From Zoroaster sp. YZ-2022 (Eukaryota > Echinodermata > Asteroidea > Forcipulatida > Zoroasteridae): 64,000 nucleotides of DNA. Positions within the stretch are counted from its first letter, which is position 1, and each line of letters starts with the position of its first letter. Position numbers and translations under genes: made by a program. The DNA lies in assembly GCA_029582265.1 (NCBI GenBank), contig CM055827.1, positions 2,403,423-2,467,422 on the forward strand, written 5' to 3'. This document shows positions 47,997 to 57,500 of this stretch, piece after piece. The notes under the pieces were generated by a model that saw only the letters and a list, made by a program, of their open reading frames with translations, did no database searches and was not told the origin of the DNA.

Positions 47997-50136
47997 CACC
48001 CCCTGGGACTTCTGCTGCCTTCAGCCCGGCACAGAGACCTGGCGACGATGACTCCGACGCTGATGATGAACAGTGATGGACTTTGTGTGATATATATTGT
48101 GCTGGACATTGTGATATTGTGTGGGACTTGGAAAAAAAATTGAAAATATAAAAAAAAAATATAAGAAAAGTTAACAAAATATAAAAAATATAAGATATGT
48201 TTCCAAATGAAAATAAAAAGTTTAAAAACATGTTAAGAAGTGAGATGATTTAAAACATAACATTTGTTATGATCATTTTTTGAAAATGATTTAACAGTGT
48301 AAAGTTATGATCATTTCTTAACATAAATTTCTAGATTTTTATCCTAAAAATTTGTAATTTTACATTAGGAATACTGAGGGAAATTATTGTTTTTTTGATT
48401 GGCAATTATAATGAAAAGTCTTTCCTTCATGTTTTTCAGAGTTGTTCCATTCTAGAGAGGGTGATGAAGTGCAGTAAAAAAAACTGTTGTTCCAGCTTTT
48501 TAAAGTTAAACGTTTTTATGGTGAATACCTATATTTCATGAACATTCATTGGATTATACAAAAGACAATAAAGAACATATAGTTTATGTTTATAGAAATG
48601 CAAGTAATATTTATGAACACATGTTTTGTTTTTTATATTTTTTTTATTCCATTTTTTTGTTTTATATTTTTTTTTGAGTTTTTATTTTCAATTTTCAACA
48701 ACAATTTCAACAACATCAAACTCTCCATCACATCAAAGTGTCCTTCATCAGATCATGGCATCCTGCCAGGGCACTGCACCAGGGCCTGTATAGTAGTGCT
48801 TCAGGTAGAGCCTTTGTTGCTTGGCTGCCCTGGTCATCCTGTTCCCACCAGCCACTTCCTCCATATCATGCATCTGGGTCCCCTCCCTCCAAGCTCCTAG
48901 GACGATGTTGTTGTCCTCATCTTCCTGGTCCAGGAGGGCATTCTGCATGGCTGGATATCTCATCCTCATCAAATTGTGGAGACAGCATGCAGCCATCACC
49001 ATGGTCACCAGCTTGTCAGGCTGCTGTCTTCTTGTGCCCAGAAGGAACTGATATCTGTTTCCTAGGATGCCAAAGCCATTCTCCACTATCCTTCTGGCCC
49101 TTGAGAGTCTATAGTTGAACAGTCTTTCATCATTGGGCATGTGGCGTCTTGAAAAGGGTTTCATCAGCCATGTCCTGAGGGGGAATGCATCGTCTCCAAT
49201 GACGAAATATGGCATGGGCCTGTCATCCATGGGTAGAGGTTCAGCTGGTGGCATTCCAAGAGTCCCATTCTCTATGGCTTCCTTCAACTCTGAGGCATTG
49301 AAGACTGTGGCATCTGATGCTGATCCGTTGGCCCCAACATCCACCCATATGAATTTGTAGTCTGCATCTACAACACGGCTGTTTCACGCGTATGTGACGC
49401 GCGTAAAGAAGTTTTCCCAGACCGTAGCCACTCATGCATAATTCATGTCAAAACGATGACGTCATGCCAATAATGGCTGCGCCCACAGATCACAGAGCTG
49501 ACGAAAACAGGGTCGAAATATCAGCTAAATTAAACCTTCACACGAAGGAAATAGACGTTCTATTAAACTTTTCTGATGAATCATAATTAAATTATACTCT
49601 TGTGGTTAGTGGGTGCTTACAAAAATTTAAAAGCCGGGGAAAAAAACTATTTTTACGTCGTATTCGTACATCGTCTTTTGTTCGAAAGATTCAAACGACG
49701 TTCCAAAAATCTCCCTATTTACTTAACAGGGGCTAGTTTTAACTTTTCAAAAAGGATTATTAAAACGAACTACTATGTTCACTTTTTAAACGTTTAATCT
49801 CATGTAGGACATTTCGTTTAAGTATTCAATACCGTTGTTGAAAACTTGTAAAAACCGAGGCCTAACAAAACTTCCATTAAAATCGTTTACGAACGTTCCG
49901 TGCAGACGGCCCAGCCGCGGTAACTTCTTCGCTGGTAATCCCATTAACTCTATCATTTTGTACGGTGTTGTGTGGGCACCGGTGATATACGTCAGAACGG
50001 CGCGCTATGTAAATACACTAGTTTACACAAAACTTTCATCAATATTCTACACAGTAGATTATACGGGAGTACAGTGATAAAAAACGCACAGGAACAAAGA
50101 TGAGTTTCAGTGATATTTACACATATTTTATTCATT

Positions 50137-50934
50137 ATGAGTTTCAAATTACATCAACAAGCTCTAGGAAAAATCTGTACAGTATGTACAAACAGAATCA
50201 CAATTCACGGTTCTCGTAACCTTCCAAAGGAAACCAGTGAGTATAGGAAAGAATTATTGAATAATTTCGGTATAAGTGTATGGGAAGATTCAGCGGACCA
50301 GCATCCATGAAAAATATGTGAAAAATGTTCAAGAAAACTAAGACACTGTAAATCTGGAGAACGATTTTATACTGTTCAGAGCCTCAAAGATAAACAGCGA
50401 ATCCAACAAAATTGGCCAAAGCATACAAGAACTGGAACTTGTTTCGTGTGTGAACTTTTTACGCAACAGTCTAGAGGAGGACCGCAGTCTAAACCAAAGG
50501 CTGGTAGGCCTAAATCAACAATAGCTTGTACACAAACTTTGCCCTTTTCACTGAGCGATGACAATATATTTCATCAATTAAGTGATGCGCAACATCTGGA
50601 ATATCCCATTAGTTTTGAAATCATTGGTCATCAGTGGGAACAGTCACTCTTCATTAGTAGTATTTGTCTATGTATACTGGGAAAGCCATCAGTTCAGACA
50701 CCGTGCCAACATAACTTCTGTGCGCAATGTTTGACACAGTGTTTCAAGCATTCGTTAAGTCCAAACATCAACTGCCCAATATGTAATCAACATGTACAGT
50801 ATAGCAGCATCACTTCAAGTCCCAGAGTGCTAAGTGTTCAACTGGACAATCTAAATGTTGTGTGTACAGCATGTGATGGCATTGGACAAATAACCCGATT
50901 ATTGGTTTACTCAATGAGCAGGGTGGTGAGCTGA
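50137..50934 (+). pseudogene. RAG1 N-terminal-like zinc/RING protein
   Basis: Reading from MSFKLHQQ: a first zinc pair CTVC, a segment with FGISVWEDSADQHP, a second pair CEKC, a W..H....TCFVC motif, GRPK, then a RING-like block (about 50656-50784) with PCQHNFCAQC and CPIC. This order parallels the N-terminal third of vertebrate RAG1 and N-RAG-TP proteins. Decay signs: an in-frame TGA at 50308-50310 between HP and KICEKC, and the first RING cysteine replaced (SSIC rather than C-x2-C). After 50934 a different frame reads on (LNEQGGELIHTEFNRTGR...) to a 16-A run at 51068-51083, suggesting a frameshift and then lost sequence. The core recombinase region of RAG1 is absent. Confidence 0.68.
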
Positions 50935-51295
50935 TTCACACTGAGTTTAACCGCACAGGGAGAATCGTCAATGGTATGCGGGATGACCTGGAGCGACTGA
51001 TGTCCATAATGAGGCGGCATCACATCAGTACCGCACCAGAAGTGCGGTCAAAAGTCATCAAGCCTGCAAAAAAAAAAAAAAAATTAAAAAATAAATAAAG
51101 GATAAGCAAAATGAAAATATCATCTTCCTGCAAATTCCACAATATTCATTTTTTACATGCGTTCCACAGAGTTTGCAATATTTGCACAGGAACAGTACAT
51201 AAGTTTCCACAAAATTCCCCCATGAAGAAATAAAGTCCCCATACAGGACTCCCACTGGGAGTTCCACAGCTATGCACAAGCTGTATACCGAGTGT

Positions 51296-51858
51296 TTTTG
51301 CCCACAATGTTTACTTACCTATTCTATGATGCTCGCCAGTACAAAAAAAAGGCATTCCACCTGATTGATTTGGTAAAATTTGTGGAGAATTGCTACTACT
51401 TTACCGACACGTTTAAACCTCATCAGCCGCCATGCGCGTGTGCGCTGATACGTCAGTTTGCCCCAGTGTAGTTAGTTACCTGTGTGTATATACGTTTGTA
51501 GTATGTGCACGGTCTAGTCTGGTGGCGACGTGATGATGATCGTCGAACTCTGATGATCGCCAGCGTCTGCGGCTACTAGTCAAAGATACCTCAGCGTTAA
51601 CTATAAACTTTGTTTTGTATGATCACGGGTCAAGTTTTCAGTTGCGCGACCATCAATAACGAAAAATGCAGGTCGCATGAGGTCATAGTGTCGTATCGGT
51701 GCGCATGAGCATCAGTACTTATCATGGCGGCTGATGTCGGTAAAGCAGTAGCAATTCTCTATAAATTTCAACAACAAAAGTGAGTGGAATACCGATTTTC
51801 TTTTTACTGGCGCGTAGGCGAGCATCATAACATATGTAAGTAAACATTGTGGGCAAAA
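51296..51858. repeat. Long imperfect inverted repeat (foldback)
   Basis: Arms of about 137 bp, 51296-51434 and 51723-51858, are inverted copies. TTTTGCCCACAATGTTTACTTA pairs with the reverse of TAAGTAAACATTGTGGGCAAAA, and TTTACCGACA...CAGCCGCCATG pairs with CATGGCGGCTGATGTCGGTAAA. The middle (about 290 bp) continues with weaker pairing. It could be a nested MITE/foldback insertion or an arm duplication. It lies inside the RAG1-N-like element. Confidence 0.8.
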
Positions 51859-51918
51859 TTTAAGCAAACATTGTACCGTTTCTTATCGGCATAGGGCCAA
51901 GAGTCAGACAGAGTCTAG

Positions 51919-51956
51919 AATATTGGCAGAATGGCAAGTGCCATTCTGCCAATATT
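51919..51956. repeat. Perfect 38-bp hairpin
   Basis: AATATTGGCAGAATGGCA and its exact inverse are separated by AG: 18-bp perfect arms with a 2-nt loop. Such near-perfect short palindromes are normally lost quickly. No coding overlap. Confidence 0.9.
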
Positions 51957-53153
51957 AGTGCTAATTATGGGGCTAATAATAACCGAAAGTTGAGCTGTTC
52001 ATTTAAAATACAATAACTTCATCCAAACCTTATCGCTCTACGAAACCAACACAGACTGTGTCATCTGAAGGATGAATAGCACTCAAGTAGTTGAACCATG
52101 GAGGAAATCCTGGAATTCGTTGAAACCTACAAAATAAACCAATGCAAATTCAAATTATAGTTATAAAACAAGTATTTCTAAATTCGTGGTGTAATGTTTT
52201 GACATTCTGGAATACATCAAACACAACTTGCAACTTATGACTCACGGGGGGGGGAGGGGGGAGCATTCTAACAATAGGTAAAGTTAACACGCTTATTGTA
52301 TACGTTTTTAATAATAGGCCTACTGTATTTTATATATATGTACAAAAATAAAAAAGTTATACAAAACTAAGAAATTTTTATATTTGAACTATCTGTGGCA
52401 GTGTGGGCTGTGTACGGTTTGTTTCTCTCTCTCTTTTTTTTGTCAGGTAATATTACCAAAACCAAATGATGTGGTAGGGAATTGAAGCCAAATGTTGTCG
52501 TACGTTAGGGAATGGAAGCAAACAAGAGCTATAAAAATCATGACTTTCAACGTCAATAAACATGTGTACAGTTCGCCCCCACAAATCTCGCCCCGTAGCA
52601 TCTTATTCTTCATTGGAATTAAGGGGCGAAGTTGTACTGGGGCGAAAGCACGTGAAACGTATAAACGGTGTTGAAATGTTTACAAAAAATGCCAAACTTT
52701 TCATAGCTTTAAATCATCCAAAACAAAATGTCCTACACTTACTTGTCCATTTTTCCTGAAGTACATCATCTTGTGAGATGATGACATGTTTTTAGGGTCC
52801 GTTGTGACTTGTGTTTATGAGAAATGAGACGAAATGTCTGGTGATCGTCCGTTGACATGTAGAGCAGTCCAGACACAATGCGGGTTGTATGCGTCACGTG
52901 TATCTTTCTCCCGCATTAACTCCGTGACCCCAACGTACTTCTGCTTGGTGGTGGCTGAAGGTCACATATTTTTTAATAATTTTACCTATTTACATATGTA
53001 AAACTTTCCATCAACCGATCAGGTTATCGCTTTTTACAAGGTCACTTTATATAACGGTTGACGCGAAAAGGAATGTTTATAAATAAACTGAATGGGTGAC
53101 GTCATAGACATCATTTTGCGCGCTGACTAATATCAACCGAAAGAGGGCGCCTT
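51957..53153. other. Non-coding interior of the nested element
   Basis: No ORF with recognisable motifs. It includes a G-rich run (about 52245-52261) and a small mixed repeat of CGCCCC/GGGGCG words at 52570-52650. The right terminal 120 bp contains an AAAGAGGGCGCC block just before the terminal repeat. Confidence 0.5.
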
Positions 53154-54203
53154 TTAAAACGGTGAAACAGCCGTGACCAGGGCGAAGCGGATGATGGAGT
53201 GGAATCCCTTGTAGTTGTGAAAAAGGCTCCCAGCTTTCTTAGGACATCTCATAGCAACATGCTTCCCATCCAAGGCTCCAATGGCATGGTGAAAGTTCCA
53301 TCGAGCACCAAACTGATCTGCAATTCTCTTCCACTGTTGGGGGGTAGTGGGAAAGGGCATCACCTCTGCAGCATATTCGTCTATTATGGCCTGGCAGACC
53401 TCTGGTACAAAGTTGCAGATGGTGTTGTGGGCCACTCTGAATCCACACATGAGGGTCTTGTAGCTATCCCCAGTTGCCAAGTGTCTCAGGGTGATGGCCA
53501 ACTTCAGCCCAGGCTCCAATGGTTCCCTAAACCAAGTGGTCCTCTTCGTTATTCTGGGCCCCACCCTCATCAGTAGCTCCTGGAAGCTGGCAGGCTCCAT
53601 TCTGACGAAGTTCTTGAATGCTGCTGGGTCCTCATCCCTCAGCTCCACCATCAGCTTCTCGTATTGACCATAGAGAGACCTCCTCAGCAACCAGGGCCTG
53701 ACCCACCATCTCTTCTGCCTCCTTTCTCTGCCTCTCCTTTGTCTGCCAGCTTGTAGCAGCCTGGCAATGGCTAGATAATTCTGTGCCAAATCATCCTCCA
53801 GCTGGGCTGCAGTCTGGAGGAATTGCAACCTCTGGGCTGGAGCCAAGAACATTTTGATGGAATATAAACTGCTCAGACCTGACCTGGCCTTCTCCAGAGC
53901 AACGAGTAGACTGAAGAGAAGTGACTCCAGAGTCCAGTTTTTATACCACAGCGGCTTTGTTCGTGGCCTTTGATCAAAGTTCGTACACTGCAAAAAAGTT
54001 GCTGAAAATTCGTTGGTTAAATTGCTTCCATCGATTGTTGTGCAATATTTTAACCAACATATGTTGAAATTCGCGAGTTTTATAAGTATTTTCTTTGCCC
54101 AACGTTGAGTAAGAGATGTTTAATAAAAAAGTTGGGTAACTGCGTTTCATTACACAAATGTTGATCGAATGTGAGCGGTAACTAATTACAGCAGCTAAGC
54201 AAA

Positions 54204-54324
54204 CTGCGCACCACGCGGTTAAAATTAACCAACGTTGCGCAAATGCGCACCACGAGGTTAAAATAATAACCAACGTTGCGCAAATGCGCACCACGAGGTT
54301 AAAATTAACCAACGTTGCGCAAAG
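54204..54324. repeat. Three-copy 39-41-bp tandem repeat
   Basis: TGCGCACCACG(A/C)GGTTAAAAT...AACCAACGT recurs at about 54205, 54244 and 54285. Each copy contains a GGTTAA...TTAACC palindrome. It lies between the Harbinger transposase first block and the next gene, and may be the right subterminal region of Harbinger. Confidence 0.8.
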
Positions 54325-54390
54325 TAATCGTGGACATCGCGATGACATTAGTATGATATGATGATATGTTCAAGCACTGGCCGCGTTATG

Positions 54391-54543
54391 GGGACAGAGA
54401 ACAAAAGAGGGATCCGGAATTACTTAGCTGTGGGGACATTTTCATTGTCCCCACAACGTTTTTAATCCCCAAAATCCTTTGTATTTTGTCCCCACAACGC
54501 CCCGTGCGGGATTGTGTGTACGTGCGTACACACACCATCAACC
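54391..54543 (+). promoter_or_regulatory. Upstream region of the SAM gene with GTGGGGACA hairpin
   Basis: A perfect inverted repeat GTGGGGACA (54430-54438) / TGTCCCCAC (54446-54454), with another GTCCCCACAACG near 54488 and GGGGACA near 54391. The first exon begins about 50 bp further on. No TATA box is evident. The short distance suggests promoter elements; this is inferred from position only. Confidence 0.3.
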
Positions 54544-57500
54544 ATGGCGGCGACACTGACCGAGCTGCTGATGGACTGGGGTCTGGAGGACCTTGAGCAG
54601 ACATTCGTGGGTAAATATTGCAAGTTAAATATGTTTTAAGAGATCTAGTTAAGAATACGATCGTAACTGTATGTAGTGTAGCCATGCATAACAAGTTAGG
54701 CAGGCATGGCAGGGAGTTACGATCATATTTTTAACAAAAATATTAATGCGGGATGGTTGCTGTGTAACGTTAGATTTGCTGGATCGTCGCGTCGTAATGT
54801 TAAATTCAGCATACGAAAAGTGCATTAAGTTGTCGTTTGTAAAACTTGAAAAAGGGGTTACCCAGTCACGTTAAGTTGGATTAGAAGTGCATGCTCTCTG
54901 CTGTGTACATATACATGTACACAGCAGGGGACATGTATGCCTACATCATGTAACGTAGTCCCCCACGGACAGAAAGTGAAAAAAATGGTGGTTTGATGTG
55001 CCATTATGATTTGAATATGCACTCCCATTCTCTGAATTGTGTGCCTGTTTTTTTTATTTCATCATAATTTTCATTTTCAAAGATAACCCTAATATTCATT
55101 GGGGTGGACAAAGCAGCACTTGGCTGTCTGTGCTAACTGTTATTCTTCCCTTCTGCAACATGTTCTTTTTAGAATTTGAAACAAAATCATGCCTGCATCT
55201 CCACCCATGCTGCTCCCTCATGATTTACTTCATGCACATTAGCTTTGAACAAAGGCAGTGGAGACTTTGCAGATGAAACATATGTAGTCATTGAGATATG
55301 AATATGACCTGTGTTACAGTGGTAGTATAAATACTAATAATTATTGATTTAAAGTTGTCACAAGGAGAACAAAATTGCAGAGAAATTGAAACAGTGTGCC
55401 AACACTGCATGCACAGAGTAGAATACACATATACACACGCACGTACACACACACACATTTTCTAGAAACTTCTGTGGCCAAAAGTTTGGATGGGCGATAC
55501 CATTTTCATGCGAGGTAGTACAAAAGCAGGGTTTTAGCAATAGATAATGGAGTGGTGGTAAAATTGGGAGGGTGAGCCATAAAAAAAATGGGTGGGTGTC
55601 GTATTTTACAGGCTCTACACTTGCATGAACAAGCTGTTTTTCCCAACACGCAGGAAAAAATTGTGTACTGGTTTGAAAACACCAATAAAACAGAAATAAA
55701 TACTTCATATTTGTTTTTACCATGTTATAGGCCTATTATACAATTACAAGTGCACACAGAAATTGGGCTGGAAATTGGACCGAAAGGCCCAAAATTGTTT
55801 GTGCTCATGTTAGCAAGTATAAATTTCCAATTTAGTTGACAAACAATTTGAACTACAGTTAAGGGGACTTGAAGCTAAGAAAATTATTTTTTTCATATTG
55901 TACTATTTGTCGTATTATTATTATCATCACAGAGACGCTATACAACTCCAAAAATCATGTTTTCCCATAATAACGGTAAATGTTGCCATGGTAACAGTGG
56001 CCATATTGGATTTTTAAATATAATTACGAAAACATGTTTTATGAGAAAAGTATGAGGTTTTTTATGCACAACTGGCATTAAATGCTGAATGCAACAGGAT
56101 GCAACAGTTGTAAAAAGTTGTTGCATTTTGTTGCATGTGAGCAGTCATGAGAAGTAACAAACTCAGTTGTATCTTGTTGCACTGAGCAGGGTAGTAGCCT
56201 CGGTCAACTGTTGTATCTTGTTGCACTGAGCAGGATGGTGTATGCCAAGTTGCACCTGTTGCACTTTGTTGCTTTCAGGGTAATGGAATTGATAGCTGTG
56301 TGCATGCATATGGGTATTGTTGTATCCAGCAGGGTTCAAACTTTGATAACAGTTGTATATTGTTGCATTCAGCAGGGTGGTAAGCAAATGGTGCTAGGGG
56401 GTTAGGGTTTGAAGTTATCACATAACTCATTTAAAAAAATTGTTTTTCTTTCTCGTGTGTTTTGAATGCCCAAAGGTGATTCACAAAAATGGGCAATTTT
56501 GTTGGTTTCAAGTCCCCTTAAGATAAAAAGTTGTAATTAAATTTGTTCAAAAAGCAAAATGAATGTACATGTAATTTTATTTTTTTATTTCAATTCTCAC
56601 TCACAGATAATGGTTTTGACATGGAATCATTAGCCCTGCTGACCGAGCAGTTGATTGGAGAACTGGTGCCAAAAATAGGACAGAGACTGAAATTTCTTCA
56701 GAGATGGAAAGAACATGTGAGCTTAATGTTTTTGATCATTTTTTGAGACATTAGACATGCTGTGCTATAAGTGCTTACAGAAAACTCCTGGTGGGATCAA
56801 GGATTTATTAAATCACTTGAAATATATACACCGTGTTACATCACAAACCTCTACACAAATAATCTGTAGCCAGAATGGATGCAAGGAAACATTTTCTTAC
56901 ACAGCAGCCTACAAGAAACATCTTTTGTCAATGCATGTAGCCGAACTAGAAAACAATAATTTTCAACCAGAAGGACATGCCGTTGGACAAGAGGAGGATG
57001 AGGATATGGATGTTGGACCAAATGAAATAGATTTCATTCAAGGTGATGAGGCAAATGAAACTGTAGAGGACATCCACCAAGGTGTTGCTATGTTTATAGC
57101 AAACATGAAGGCATCATATGTTCCACATCAATTTATCAAAACTATTATTGATGAGGTAGATGAATTGACTGGGAATATTTGTGATCATTTGCAAAAAAAG
57201 GTTGTGACGCTTGTAGAAGAAATCAAGGCAGGCAGAATTCCTGACGCAGAACAATGTGACAAAGTTCTGCAACACTTTGATGAGTTAAAAAAACCATTCA
57301 ATGGCTTGAGAACTCACCATCAACAACAAAAGTACTTTAAAGAACAAGGAGTGTTCATTAGTCCTGAAGAGAAAACTGTTGGTAGGACTTTTGTTTCCCA
57401 AGTTGACAGTTCCACTGGCGGAGTAAAGCAAGTTCTTAAGGATGACACTTACCAGTATATTCCTATTGATAAAACAATCAAGAAACACCTTGAACGTCCT

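Larger units (their letters stand above)
49374..53175 (+). mobile_element. TIR transposon carrying RAG1 N-terminus-like domains
   Basis: Perfect 14-bp inverted termini CACGGCTGTTTCAC (49374-49387; inverted at 53162-53175) lie exactly where the Harbinger transposase is split between ALV and DADYKF. Each end has a TGACGTCA palindrome 70-85 bp in (49457-49464 and 53097-53104). Inside is a plus-strand ORF with zinc domains and a RING (50137-50934), plus a foldback repeat. No DDE core was found. The target duplication is unclear (at most 1-2 bp visible). The content recalls the N-RAG-TP elements described from Aplysia and other invertebrates; that identification is from remembered domain order, not from a search. 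Confidence 0.72.
48748..53987 (-). pseudogene. Harbinger DDE transposase, split by a nested element
   Basis: Block 1 (53987-53154), after a TTTTTTGCAG acceptor, includes MFLAPAQRL (53852), a basic region, and the first catalytic Asp in GALDGKHVAM (about residue 242 counted from 53993), ending FHSIIRFALV. Block 2 (49373-48748) resumes VDADYKFIWVDVGANGSASDATVF (second Asp), continues through GDDAFPL, and has the catalytic Glu in ARRIVENGFG, the LHNL region and a stop at 48748. These are the expected PIF/Harbinger (HARBI1-like) motifs in order, so the triad is intact apart from the 3.8-kb insertion. Codon use is GC-richer than the surroundings, as in the MADF gene. Confidence 0.88.
45870..53990. 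mobile_element. PIF/Harbinger DNA transposon, interrupted
   Basis: It has the two-gene content of Harbinger elements: a MADF/Myb-like DNA-binding protein (plus strand, 46529-47996) and a DDE transposase (minus strand, two blocks, 53987-53154 and 49360-48748), facing each other. A subterminal array of CACGA/TCGTG motifs fills the left 500 bp. The transposase is split by the 49374-53175 element. Terminal inverted repeats and the expected 3-bp target duplication were not identified, so both outer limits are estimates. Confidence 0.8.

Noticed and set aside
49374..49387. RAG recombination signal or Transib-type end
   Set aside because: The terminus starts CAC but continues GGCTG, not the CACAGTG heptamer or a Transib-type end, and there is no nonamer or 5-bp target duplication.
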